This document shows positions 8,895 through 17,272 of a stretch of 64,000 nucleotides of DNA, piece by piece; position 1 is the stretch's first letter; each line of letters opens with the position of its first letter. This DNA is from Paractinoplanes ovalisporus. Its GTDB lineage: Bacteria; Actinomycetota; Actinomycetes; Mycobacteriales; Micromonosporaceae. The stretch spans positions 173,748 to 237,747 of the forward strand of contig NZ_JAENHP010000016.1 in assembly GCF_016834655.1 (NCBI RefSeq), read 5' to 3'. Under the pieces are notes generated by a model. That model was not told the origin of the DNA. It was given only the letters and a program-made list of their open reading frames with translations, and made no database searches. The position numbers and the translations under genes are program-made.

Positions 8895-9497
8895 GTGACT
8901 TCGGAGCCCGTACGCGATGCGTATTCGTCCAAGGCCGACCAGTACATCGCCCTGTTCGACGATGACTGGGAAGCCGACGAGAACGAGGCGTCGCTGATCA
9001 AGCGCTATCTGGGCGGGCTCGACGGGCCGGTGTTCGACCTTGGTTGCGGGCCCGGTCACTGGACCGGCTATCTGCACTCGCTGGGCGCCGACGTGACCGG
9101 GGTCGACATGGTTCCCGAGTTCATCGCGTACGCCCGCGAGCACTTCCCCGGACCCGAGTTCCGGCTCGGGTCGATGACCGAGGTGGACGTTCCCGAGCGC
9201 TCGGTCTCCGGCATCCTCTCGTGGTACTCCACCATCCACCTGCCGCCGGCCGAGCTGGACCGGGTGCTGGCCGGGTTCCGCCGCATGCTGGCCCCGGACG
9301 GCCGGCTGGTGATCGGCTTCTTCGACAGCGACGACGGGGTGGCCGCGTTCGACCACAAAGTCACCACGGCCTGGCGCTGGCCGGTCGACGAGTTCTCGGC
9401 GCGCCTGGCCCAGGCCGGTTTCACCGAGCTCGAGCGCAAGCAGAAGCAGTTCCCCGAGCGCCCCGACCGCATGTACGCGGCCATCGCCGCCGGCTAG
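8895..9497 (+). CDS. Class I SAM-dependent methyltransferase
   Basis: Cytoplasmic methyltransferase of 200 residues. Motif I VFDLGCGPGHWTGYL binds SAM, VTGVDMVPEFI carries the acidic post-motif, and SGILSWYSTIHLPP is motif IV. GTG start at 8895; an upstream stop limits alternatives. Its stop overlaps the FtsX-like gene on the other strand by 4 bp. Substrate unknown; the small size fits ubiquinone/small-molecule type enzymes rather than rRNA methylases. Confidence 0.9.
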   Translation: MTSEPVRDAYSSKADQYIALFDDDWEADENEASLIKRYLGGLDGPVFDLGCGPGHWTGYLHSLGADVTGVDMVPEFIAYAREHFPGPEFRLGSMTEVDVPERSVSGILSWYSTIHLPPAELDRVLAGFRRMLAPDGRLVIGFFDSDDGVAAFDHKVTTAWRWPVDEFSARLAQAGFTELERKQKQFPERPDRMYAAIAAG

Positions 9498-11932
9498 TCG
9501 GCGGCCAGCGCGGCGACCGGGCTCACCTTGGCGGCGCGGCGGGCCGGGAGCACGCCGGCCAGCGCGGTGAACGCCACCAGCGCCAGGAAGACCGCCGCCA
9601 GCTGGCCCGCTGGGAACTCGAGCGGCGCGTTCAGGCCCATTGTGCGGACGGCCAGCCAGGCGTACGGGACGCCGATCGCCAGGCCGAAGCCGGCGCCGAT
9701 GACGCCGTACAGGCTGGACTCGGCGGTCAGCATCGCGCGCAGGCCGGCCCGGGAGAGGCCCACCGCCCGCAGCAGACCGGACTCGCGGGTGCGCTCGACG
9801 ACCGACAGGGCCGAGGTGCTGCCCACGCCGACCACGGCCACCAGCACGGTCAACCCGATCAGGGCGACGCCGGCCGCCAGCACCAGGGTGAACGCCTTGT
9901 CCAGCTCGTCGCGGCGGTCGGCCAGCACGTCGACGCCGAGACCGGGCTGGGCCGCCAGCACCTCGCGCAGCGCCTTGACCCCGGCCGCGCGGCCCGCCTC
10001 TCCCTCGGCGGCCGCGTCGGCGACCATCCGGGTCGGCGTGGCGGGGACGCCGAGCCTGGTCATGTCGGCCGGGTTCATGAGCGCCGACAGACCCATCGGA
10101 GCCGACGGCTCGAGCAGCGCGGCGACGGTGACATCGGCGGTGCGGTCCTTCAGCCGTACGGTGATCCGGTCGCCCTCCCGCACCCCCAGATAGCCCGCCG
10201 CCCAGCCGGCCACCGCGATCTGCCCGGGACCGACCGGCTTGACGTCGCCCAGCCGGGGCAGGGCCGCCGGATCGATGTCGCTGGCCTCGAAACCGGCCTC
10301 CTGGCCGTTCACGGTCAGCTGTGAGCTGGTGCGGAAGAACGCCACGTGCGTCAGTTCGGCGCGTGCGCGGGCCGCGTTGACGACGGCCGCGGGAAGCTTG
10401 GCGTCGTCCGCGAGGACCTGGAAATCGGCCGGCGCTTCCAGGGCGACCTGCTGTTCGAGCACCGTACGCAGGGACGCACCGGCGACCAGGGTGCCCCCGA
10501 TCAGCGAGACGCCCAGCGCCACCACGACCGAGACCGCCGCCGCCCGCCGGGGTGCGCCGCCGACGCCACCGACCGCCAGCCGTCCCAGCGGGCCGAGCCG
10601 GCGCAGCGGCCAGCCCACCACGGCCAGGAACGGCCGCACCAGCACCGGACCGAGCGTGGCCAGCGCGAAGAAGGCCAGCGAGGCCGAGCCGACAGTGGCG
10701 AACAGCGGCACGAGCGGGTCGTAGTTCTCGGTCTCGGGGGTGGGCAGCAGCGAGAAGACGAGCGCGGCCAGCGCGGCCGAGCCGAGCACGAGCAGGATGC
10801 CGAGAACCCACCGCCCGGCCCCGATGTCGCGCCGGGCCCCGGTGGTGCCGGCCGACCGCAGCGCCTCCAACGGTGACACCCGGGCCGCCGAGCGGGCCGG
10901 CGAGAGCACGGCCACCAGGGTCAGGAAGACCGCCATCGCGATCACGGCGACGCCCTCGCCGACGGGGAAACCGGGACCGGAGATCTGGACGTCGAAGGCG
11001 GCCGCGATCGGTGCTGCCACCTGCCCGAGGACGAGCGCCGCCAGCACGCCCACCCCGCCGGTCACCAGCCCGGTGACCGCGCCCTCGACCGCGAGCGCGC
11101 GGGAGATCGAGCGGCGGCCCGCGCCGACCGCCCGCAGCAGCGCCAGCTGACGCATCCGCTGGGCGAAGACGATCCGGAAGGTGCAGATCGCGACCAGGAC
11201 GGCCGCCACCACCGCGATGAGGACGAAGACGCTGACCACGAGCAGCACGTTCCGCGCGCCGTTGAGCGCACTCTCGACCTCGCGGGCGTGGTATTCGTCG
11301 CCGGTCAGGACGGTGGCGTCGCGCCCGGCGATCAGAGCGACCGCCTGCTTGGCGTCCGACTGCGTAGTGCCCGGGTCGAGCCGCAGGTCGGCCCGCCCGA
11401 AGGTCTCGGCGCCGAGCAGTCCGGTCACCGTGCGTTCGGTGCTGTAGGCGTTCTGCCCCCAGTCGGCCGGCGCGTCCACCATGCCGACGACGGTGAGGCC
11501 CTTGGCTTTGGCGCCGATCGGCAGGCCGAGCCGCTCGGCGGTGCGTGGGGTGACTGCGATCTCGCCGTCGGCCTTCGGGTAACGGCCCTGCGTGACGGTG
11601 ACGTCGGCCAGCGGGCCGGCGCCGGGATCGGCGGTCACGTCCAGATAGCCGCCGGCGAGCTGCACCGAGCCGCTCATCCGGGCGGCGTGACCGGCGACGC
11701 CCGGAACCGCGTCGAGCTTCGGCAGGAGACTCACCGGCAGGTCGCCCTCGACGACCACGCCGGCCGCCGGGGTCTTCACGCCGTCCACGACGGTGTTCCC
11801 GGCGATCCGGTAGGCCAGCACCACCGAGTAGACGACGAACGAGGCCACCAGCATGGCCAGGCCGGTCAGCAGCAGGCGGCTGGGGCGGCGGGCCACCCCG
11901 GCGAGCTGGGTGCGCAGAACGGCGCGGCTCAT
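9494..11932 (-). CDS. FtsX/MacB-type ABC transporter permease
   Basis: Membrane protein of 812 residues with two FtsX units. The first has helices near residues 19-45 and 245-390 (including FAQRMRQLALLRAVGAG); the second repeats the pattern near the C terminus (VVERTRESGLLRAVGLSRAGL). Large periplasmic-side loops lie between. The ATG at 11932 is chosen because homology starts there and a mini-ORF ends on it (ATGA). Such permeases need an ABC ATPase, usually encoded directly upstream in the operon, but none is present here; a 15-codon leader takes its place. MarR gene lies further upstream on the same strand. Confidence 0.88.
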   Translation of the reverse strand: MSRAVLRTQLAGVARRPSRLLLTGLAMLVASFVVYSVVLAYRIAGNTVVDGVKTPAAGVVVEGDLPVSLLPKLDAVPGVAGHAARMSGSVQLAGGYLDVTADPGAGPLADVTVTQGRYPKADGEIAVTPRTAERLGLPIGAKAKGLTVVGMVDAPADWGQNAYSTERTVTGLLGAETFGRADLRLDPGTTQSDAKQAVALIAGRDATVLTGDEYHAREVESALNGARNVLLVVSVFVLIAVVAAVLVAICTFRIVFAQRMRQLALLRAVGAGRRSISRALAVEGAVTGLVTGGVGVLAALVLGQVAAPIAAAFDVQISGPGFPVGEGVAVIAMAVFLTLVAVLSPARSAARVSPLEALRSAGTTGARRDIGAGRWVLGILLVLGSAALAALVFSLLPTPETENYDPLVPLFATVGSASLAFFALATLGPVLVRPFLAVVGWPLRRLGPLGRLAVGGVGGAPRRAAAVSVVVALGVSLIGGTLVAGASLRTVLEQQVALEAPADFQVLADDAKLPAAVVNAARARAELTHVAFFRTSSQLTVNGQEAGFEASDIDPAALPRLGDVKPVGPGQIAVAGWAAGYLGVREGDRITVRLKDRTADVTVAALLEPSAPMGLSALMNPADMTRLGVPATPTRMVADAAAEGEAGRAAGVKALREVLAAQPGLGVDVLADRRDELDKAFTLVLAAGVALIGLTVLVAVVGVGSTSALSVVERTRESGLLRAVGLSRAGLRAMLTAESSLYGVIGAGFGLAIGVPYAWLAVRTMGLNAPLEFPAGQLAAVFLALVAFTALAGVLPARRAAKVSPVAALAAD

Positions 11933-11976
11933 CGCCGGCCGCCCGGGTGCGGGGTGGTCGAGGCGTACGGGCTCAT
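11929..11976 (-). other. 15-codon leader ORF coupled to the FtsX permease
   Basis: An ATG preceded by an AGAGGACG ribosome site opens a 15-residue frame (MSPYASTTPHPGGRR) whose TGA overlaps the permease ATG. In related loci the ABC ATPase ends in just this way on the permease start. The simplest reading is that the ATPase gene was removed, leaving only its first codons and its stop/start junction; a genuine leader peptide is the alternative. Confidence 0.5.
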
Positions 11977-12102
11977 GGTGGTCGTCCTCTGCGGAAGGCG
12001 GCGGGAGCCAGCAAATCCTGTCGGCCGCCGGTCGCACCGCGCATCGGTCGCTCGTCAGGAAGCCTGGCCGCCGCAGATCCGACTTTCGGCCGAGGAGGCG
12101 GC

Positions 12103-12190
12103 ATTCACCTGCGCGCACTCGCCGACGGCCCGGAGGCCGGATTCACCTGCGCGCACTCGCCGGGGGCCCGGAGGCCGGGTTCACCTGCGG
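12103..12190. repeat. Tandem repeat, 38-bp unit, 2.3 copies, at MarR 3' end
   Basis: Copies at 12103-12140 and 12141-12178, then a partial copy running into the MarR gene. Unit begins attcacctgcgcgcactcgc and ends gcccggaggccgg. The TTCACCTGCG piece is the reverse complement of the MarR gene end with its TGA stop, so the gene's 3' end has been copied downstream twice. Confidence 0.85.
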
Positions 12191-12711
12191 CGGCGGGCAG
12201 CGGCGAGGGCGTTCTCGTCGATGACCCGGGTGAGCGCGGCGGTCAGGGCCGGCAGGTCGAGCCCGGTCAAATGGTCCATGACGATGCGCCGCACGCTTTC
12301 AAGGTGGCTGGGCCACGCCGCCTGGAGCCGGGCCAGCCCGGCGTCGGTGAGCACCGCGCGGCTGCCGCGGCCGTCCCCCTCGATCTTTTCGCGCCGTACG
12401 CTGCTGTCGCGTTCCAGCCGTTCGACCAGCCGGGTCAGACCACTGAAGCTGATCAGGACGGAGTCGGCCAGCTCCGACATGCGCAGCGCACGACCGGGAG
12501 CCTCGGAGAGCGACATCAGCACGAGGTATTCGTTGAGCGTCAGCTTGGCCCGCTCGAGCAGATCGGCATCCATGATCCGCGGGAGCGCGACGATGACCCG
12601 GGTGAGCGCGCGCCAGGCCTCGTCCTCGACCGGCGTGAGCGGCTGAGTGCCGACCGGCGTGACCGGCTGAGGGCCGGACAGCGGCTGAGGGTCTGCCGCG
12701 TCCGCCGTCAC
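12181..12711 (-). CDS. MarR family transcriptional regulator
   Basis: Regulator of 176 residues. The winged-helix core reads LNEYLVLMSLSEAPGRALRM, then SELADSVLISFSGLTRLVERL (recognition helix) and a wing with EGDGRGSRAVLTDAGLARL, all standard for MarR. GTG start is assumed at 12711. Divergent from the cupin gene; a perfect 14-bp palindrome in the 64-bp gap is the probable operator, so it most likely represses the cupin/reductase pair and itself. Confidence 0.92.
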   Translation of the reverse strand: MTADAADPQPLSGPQPVTPVGTQPLTPVEDEAWRALTRVIVALPRIMDADLLERAKLTLNEYLVLMSLSEAPGRALRMSELADSVLISFSGLTRLVERLERDSSVRREKIEGDGRGSRAVLTDAGLARLQAAWPSHLESVRRIVMDHLTGLDLPALTAALTRVIDENALAAARRRR

Positions 12712-12753
12712 ATGGGGACATTAGCAACGGCACCCACCCTTGCGCAATCTGTT

Positions 12754-12767
12754 TGTTTGTACAAACA
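12754..12767. promoter_or_regulatory. MarR operator palindrome
   Basis: TGTTTGTACAAACA is a perfect 14-bp inverted repeat ending 8 bp before the cupin start codon and 42 bp from the MarR start. Position and AT-rich form fit a MarR-family site that would block ribosome/polymerase entry for the cupin operon. Confidence 0.7.
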
Positions 12768-12775
12768 TACGGGGC

Positions 12776-13264
12776 ATGACCGTAGCGGACAGCAGTAGCG
12801 GAGTGCTCCACGTCCCGCCGGGCGAGGGCCTGGTCAAGTGGATGTCGGGCGACATCCTCACGTTCAAGGCGACCGGGGCCGAGACCGGCGGATCGCTGGC
12901 GTTCCTGGAGGTGGTCGTGCCGCCCGGCGGCGGCCCGGTGGCCCACCTCCACCCCCACTCCGACGAGGCGTTCTTTCTGATCGACGGCGCGCTGGAGTTC
13001 CTCGACGGCGACCGCACGTTCGTGGCCGAGCCCGGATCGTTCGTCTACGTCCCCCGCAACCACCGGCACCGCTTCAAGAACCTGGAGAAGACCGACGCCC
13101 GGATGGTCTTCCTGTTCACCCCGGCCGGCCCCGAAGACCTCTTCCTCGAAGGCGCCGACGACCCGATCCCCGGTCAGCGGCCCGGGAACTGGACGCCCGA
13201 ACGCTTCGCGCGGCTGGCGCCCATCGTCGAGCGCACCGGCGACATCATGGTGCCCGAGCTATGA
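12776..13264 (+). CDS. Cupin-domain protein
   Basis: Single-domain cupin of 162 residues. Metal-binding motif 1 is complete: PPGGGPVAHLHPHSDEAFF with G-x5-H-x-H-x4-E pattern; motif 2 is PGSFVYVPRNHRHRF with its histidine. It could be a dioxygenase, isomerase or storage-type cupin such as quercetinase-like proteins. The ATG at 12776 follows the palindromic operator; an upstream start would place the operator inside the gene. Overlaps the next gene by 4 bp, so translation is coupled. Confidence 0.88.
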   Translation: MTVADSSSGVLHVPPGEGLVKWMSGDILTFKATGAETGGSLAFLEVVVPPGGGPVAHLHPHSDEAFFLIDGALEFLDGDRTFVAEPGSFVYVPRNHRHRFKNLEKTDARMVFLFTPAGPEDLFLEGADDPIPGQRPGNWTPERFARLAPIVERTGDIMVPEL

Positions 13265-13863
13265 GGATCACCCTGTTCGGCGCCGGCTTCGTCGGCGCCG
13301 CCCTGGCCGGTGAGTTCGCCGGTCGCGGGCACGAGGTCACCGCGGTCGCCCGCCGTTCCGGCGGCGACGTCCACGACCCGGCCGCCGTCACCGCCGCGGT
13401 CCGGGAGGCCGATGTCATCGTGTCGGCGCTGCCGCCGCTCGACGACCAGGGCGGGCTCCCGGCCAGCACGCGGATCCTGATCGACGCCGCCCTGGCCGCC
13501 GGCGCCCGGCTCGGTGTCGTGGGCAGCTCCGCGATCCTGCCGGTCTCCACCGGCGGCCCCCGGCACGCCGACACCCCGGACTTCCCGGCGTTCCTGGCCG
13601 ACCGCGTGGACGCCCACGACCGCACCCTCGCCCGGCTCCGGTCGGCCCCGGCCGGCCTCGACTGGTTCTATCTGGCCGCGGCCGGCGAGTTCGGCCAGTT
13701 CGCACCCGGCACCCGAACCGGGCACTACCGCAGCAGCACCACGTCGCAGGTTCAGGACGGGTCAGGCCGTTCCCGCATCGGTGTCGCTGACTACGCCATC
13801 GCTTTCGCCGACGAGTTGGAGAAGCCGACCGTCCACCGGGGATGGCTCACGGTCGCCTATTGA
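13261..13863 (+). CDS. NAD(P)-binding Rossmann protein (NmrA/YwnB-like)
   Basis: Small Rossmann-fold protein of 200 residues. The dinucleotide loop is at the very start (ITLFGAGFVGAALAGEFAGRGHEVTAVAR), followed by DVIVSALPP after strand 4. The extended SDR catalytic YxxxK is not evident, as in the NAD(P)H-binding DUF families close to NmrA and YwnB. Coupled by ATGA overlap to the cupin gene and thus under the MarR operator. Confidence 0.85.
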   Translation: MRITLFGAGFVGAALAGEFAGRGHEVTAVARRSGGDVHDPAAVTAAVREADVIVSALPPLDDQGGLPASTRILIDAALAAGARLGVVGSSAILPVSTGGPRHADTPDFPAFLADRVDAHDRTLARLRSAPAGLDWFYLAAAGEFGQFAPGTRTGHYRSSTTSQVQDGSGRSRIGVADYAIAFADELEKPTVHRGWLTVAY

Positions 13864-14076
13864 GCCGTGCCCGGGACGACGCTGGGCACTGTCAAGGGAC
13901 GGCTCGGACGGGTACAGTCCTCGGCGGCAGCCACGCTCTGCCCGACTCCGAGTTCGGCTCGACGCCCATGCCGTCACCGCCGCGCGACCGAGGACAAGCC
14001 GTCGTTGACGCAGCGTGGGGACCATTTCGTGATCATTTTCGACCGCGCGGTGGCATGGGGTCGTCGCGGGAAGAAG

Positions 14077-15324
14077 ATGAACATGGTCGACAACGACCGC
14101 ATTTCCAACTCGGCGCGCCGGGCCCGTCAGCGGGCGATCCGGGCCCGGATGGCGGAGACCGGTGAGACGTACGCCGTGGCGGCCCGCCGGCATGACGAGC
14201 GCCGCGATCCGCGAACCCGGGAGACCGGGCGGCCTCCGGAGCCGATCGAGTGGCTCGTCCCGGCCCGCGGCGTCACCTACAACGTGATTGCCGGCGGACC
14301 GGACGACGGCGTGCCGGTTCTGCTGGTGCACGGCGACGGCTCGTCCGCCGGGTTCTGGCGGCCGCTCATCGACCGCCTCCCCGCCGGCGTCCGGGTTGTC
14401 GCCCCGCACCTGCGCGGCTACGGCCGCAGCGAGGCGGCACCGGTGGACGCCACCCGGGGTCTGCGCGACTTCGCCGACGACCTGGCCGAACTGCTCGACG
14501 ACCGCGATCTGTTCCCCCGGGGCGGCCCGGTGATCGTGGCCGCCCACGCGATGGGTTGCGGCGTGGTCATGCAGATGATCGCCGACCACCCGGGCCGGTT
14601 CACGTCGGCTCTGCTGGAATCGCCGCTGAGCCCGTACGGCTTCGGCGGCACCCGCGACCTCGACGGCACCCCGACCGCCGAAGACTTCGCCGGCACCGGG
14701 GGCGGCAGCGCCCACCCCGACTTCGTGTCCCGCATCGAGGCCGGCGACCGCAGCTCCGATGCGCGGACCAGCCCCAGGTCCGTGCTGCGCTCCATGTTTG
14801 TCGCCGACCCGGCATCGCTCGACGACGACGAGGAGCTCCTCCTCGAGGCGATGCTCGGTATCGCGGTCGGTGCGGGCAACTACCCCGGCGACAGCCGGCC
14901 GGCGAACCGCTGGCCGTTCTTCGGTCCCGGTGACGGGGGTGTCCTCAACGCCATGTCGCCGCGGCACTTCAACGTCGCTGACGCCCTGGTCGGTGCCGTG
15001 CCGAAGCCCCCGATCGTCTGGGTCCGGGGCGACCGGGACGTGATCGTGTCGGACACGTCGCTGCTCGACCGGGCCTATCTCGGCTCGATCGGCGCCATTG
15101 CCGACTGGCCCGGCGCCGACGCGTGCCCGCCGCAGCCCATGGTCGGCCAGACCCGGGCGGTGCTGCAGCGATACGCGGGGAACGGTGGCCGCTACCGGGA
15201 GGTCGTCTACGACAACTGCGGCCACTCCCCGCATGTCGAACGTCCGGCCGAGTTCGTCGCCGAGCTCATGAAGCTCGTCAACGACGCGGCCGGCGACGAC
15301 GGGATCAGACGAAGAAGGCGTTGA
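14077..15324 (+). CDS. Alpha/beta-hydrolase fold protein lacking the nucleophile serine
   Basis: Protein of 415 residues. After an N-terminal arginine-rich helix (RARQRAIRARMAETGETYAV, a motif I have seen fused to various actinobacterial proteins) comes an alpha/beta-hydrolase domain: LLVHGDGSSAGFW is the oxyanion loop, GDRDV a candidate acid position and NCGHSPHVE the catalytic His. At the nucleophile elbow, where GHSMGG is expected, the sequence is AHAMGC; the codon is GCG (Ala). Catalysis by the usual serine route is therefore not possible. The ATG at 14077 has a GCGGGAAG ribosome site. The 3' end overlaps a small antisense-strand gene by 20 bp. Confidence 0.85.
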   Translation: MNMVDNDRISNSARRARQRAIRARMAETGETYAVAARRHDERRDPRTRETGRPPEPIEWLVPARGVTYNVIAGGPDDGVPVLLVHGDGSSAGFWRPLIDRLPAGVRVVAPHLRGYGRSEAAPVDATRGLRDFADDLAELLDDRDLFPRGGPVIVAAHAMGCGVVMQMIADHPGRFTSALLESPLSPYGFGGTRDLDGTPTAEDFAGTGGGSAHPDFVSRIEAGDRSSDARTSPRSVLRSMFVADPASLDDDEELLLEAMLGIAVGAGNYPGDSRPANRWPFFGPGDGGVLNAMSPRHFNVADALVGAVPKPPIVWVRGDRDVIVSDTSLLDRAYLGSIGAIADWPGADACPPQPMVGQTRAVLQRYAGNGGRYREVVYDNCGHSPHVERPAEFVAELMKLVNDAAGDDGIRRRRR

Positions 15325-15445
15325 TCGCGGCCACGACCGCGTCGGCGATGGAGCCGAACAGCCCCCGGCGACGGGTGTGCAGACCGCGGTGACCGCGCAT
15401 GTCGGCCGGCCGGACGGGACGCTCGAGCTCGATGTCGGAAGTCAT
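15305..15445 (-). CDS. Small peptide with amphipathic C-terminal helix
   Basis: A 46-residue frame from the ATG at 15445: a charged N-terminal half with a triple-arginine site, then GLFGSIADAVVAAINAFFV to the end. The last 19 residues would form an amphipathic or membrane-inserting helix, as in phenol-soluble-modulin-like or host-defence-type peptides. No transporter or modification enzyme sits beside it. It may equally be a small regulatory membrane peptide or not expressed. A longer frame upstream has no natural-looking composition. Confidence 0.5.
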   Translation of the reverse strand: MTSDIELERPVRPADMRGHRGLHTRRRGLFGSIADAVVAAINAFFV

Positions 15446-15772
15446 GTCCGTCAACCTATGAGCGGACCCTCGGCGGCCGCGTGAGCCGCCGTACTCAATC
15501 GCACCTAGGGTCTGCGCCGGAGTGAGGCGAGGTCCAGGTGGGCGCGCCGCGAGCGAAGAAAGCACCGGCGTGCGGCCAGACGGCGGCTCCGCCAGGGCGT
15601 ACGAGGTTGTTGTGGGCAGGTCGTCGCCGAGGCCTCCGACGGGAAGGGCATGCACCCGATCACGCCGCAGTGAAGCAAGTGCAGGTGGTGGCCGGCGCCG
15701 GCCACATGCCGGTGCTGCATGTGGCCGGCTGGCGAAAGAGCTTCCCGCCACCGATGGTGATCGGACGGGGTT
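15446..15772. other. Intergenic stretch with a hairpin, no gene seen
   Basis: These 327 bp lie between two minus-strand genes. Frames here have no recognisable product. A strong hairpin (15697-15729) sits 44 bp beyond the secreted hydrolase stop; the rest should hold the promoter of the small peptide gene. Confidence 0.6.
15697..15729 (-). terminator. Hairpin, 13-bp perfect stem
   Basis: GCCGGCCACATGC, a 7-base loop, then GCATGTGGCCGGC. It follows the secreted hydrolase stop by 44 bp. No T-run follows, as is common for terminators in this type of genome. Confidence 0.65.
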
Positions 15773-17227
15773 CTAGGGGTTCGGGCACGCCGGTGCGACG
15801 AAGCCGGCGTGCGTGCCGCGCGTCCAGCGGCACCCGAACGCCGGATCGGCCACCGCGCGGCGGCTCAGGATCGCGTCGCCGGCCGGGCGGCGGCCGGTGC
15901 CGATCCAGGTGGTGAGGTCGTCGAAGGCCTGGGTCAGCTCGGGCTGGGTGAAGTCGCAGTGGCCGACGCCCCGGATCGCCCGGGACACGAACAGCTTGGA
16001 CCGGCCGTGGCGGGCCGCCCGTTCCGCGTACGCCTGTTCCATCGAGAGCGGCACGAACAGGTCGCCGATGTCGTGCAGGGACAGGACCGGCACCGGCGGG
16101 CGGCCGTCGACGCGGGGAATGCCGGACAGGCCCGGGTCGGCCGACGCGGTTCGGCGCACCCGCAGCACGTCGCGGTTGAGCCGCCACTCGGCGGTGGTCG
16201 GCCACAGCCGGTCGGTGCTGCGATAGATCGTGTGCCGGTTGTCGGCGACGTTGCCGGGTGCGATGCCCGCGGTGCCGCCCTGCAGGCCCGGGTAGAGGCC
16301 GAACAGGAACGGCAGGTCGGCCAGCGGCGGCAGCGAGGGGGCCGAGTTCCAGTAGGTGAAGGCGCCGTCGAATCCGGGCCGCTCCCCGCCGGTGCGCCGT
16401 TCCACGACCGCGGACCAGGTGCGCCCGGCCGCCGTGGAGCCGGACGGCAGGCCGAGAGCCGGCACGATGCGTCCCACCTGCTCGCGCCACCGTTGCTGGT
16501 ATCCCGCGTCGGGCCGGAGCGGGAACTCGATGTCCACACCGGTCAGCGCGGCCGCCGTGACGTTCGCGTCGAGGAAGTAGTCGTAGAGGGCCGTGTCGCC
16601 GAGCACCCCGCAGTACGGCATCGCCCCGGCGAACGCCCGCGGATGCTCCTCGATCGCGACCGCGGTGACGTGCCCGCCCATCGACGCCCCCGACATGATC
16701 ACCGAATGGGCCTTGACCCCGGTGACCCGCCGGAAGACGTCGATGAGGGCGACCGAGTCGCGCACCCCCTGACCGACGTCGTAGCCGTTGGTGGCATAGC
16801 TGGAGGCCGCCCACGCGTAGCCCCGGGCCACGTAGTGCGCGCGCAGCACCGGATTGTCGACGTAGACGGTCGTGCCGGTGCCGCGGTAGCCGTGGGCGTA
16901 GACGACCAGGCGGCCGTTCCAGGCGCCGGGAACCTCGATGCGGTAGGCCGCGCCGCCCACGATCCCGACGTGCACCTGAGCGCCGGGCAACGCGACGAAC
17001 GGGGTCCCGTCGAGGTTGCACGCGGGATCGGCGACGAGATAGCCGGGCTGCGTCGTGCTGGGCACCGGCGCCACACACGCGGCTGCAGCGGGCAGGGCGG
17101 ACGCGGCACGCAAAGCGGCAGGCAAAGCAGCAGGTAAGGCGGCCGCCGCAGGCGAAGTGGCCACAAAGGGCACGGCGGAGATCACTACGAGCAGGGATAA
17201 AACGACTGCGGCACGACACCGGATCAT
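15773..17227 (-). CDS. Secreted alpha/beta-hydrolase (prolyl-oligopeptidase/tannase-like)
   Basis: Exported protein of 484 residues. The signal peptide runs from MIRCRAAVVLSLL to about AATSPAAA and is followed by an alanine/proline-rich repeat (AALPAALPAALRAA). The hydrolase core shows RLVVYAHGYRGTG, the nucleophile elbow SGASMGGHVT with Ser, a likely acid in LSLHDIGDLFVP and His in GVGHCDFT. The ATG at 17227 begins the signal peptide; a start 12 codons upstream is possible. Likely an esterase or peptidase acting outside the cell. It stands downstream of the four-gene operon, 45 bp after its last stop, and could share its transcript. Confidence 0.88.
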   Translation of the reverse strand: MIRCRAAVVLSLLVVISAVPFVATSPAAAALPAALPAALRAASALPAAAACVAPVPSTTQPGYLVADPACNLDGTPFVALPGAQVHVGIVGGAAYRIEVPGAWNGRLVVYAHGYRGTGTTVYVDNPVLRAHYVARGYAWAASSYATNGYDVGQGVRDSVALIDVFRRVTGVKAHSVIMSGASMGGHVTAVAIEEHPRAFAGAMPYCGVLGDTALYDYFLDANVTAAALTGVDIEFPLRPDAGYQQRWREQVGRIVPALGLPSGSTAAGRTWSAVVERRTGGERPGFDGAFTYWNSAPSLPPLADLPFLFGLYPGLQGGTAGIAPGNVADNRHTIYRSTDRLWPTTAEWRLNRDVLRVRRTASADPGLSGIPRVDGRPPVPVLSLHDIGDLFVPLSMEQAYAERAARHGRSKLFVSRAIRGVGHCDFTQPELTQAFDDLTTWIGTGRRPAGDAILSRRAVADPAFGCRWTRGTHAGFVAPACPNP

Positions 17228-17272
17228 GACGTCACCTCCCGGTAACAATGAGAGGCCCGGCATCGACCGATG

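Noticed and set aside
15446..15772. Protein gene in the 327-bp gap
   Set aside because: Several open frames exist on both strands but all lack ribosome sites, family motifs and natural composition.
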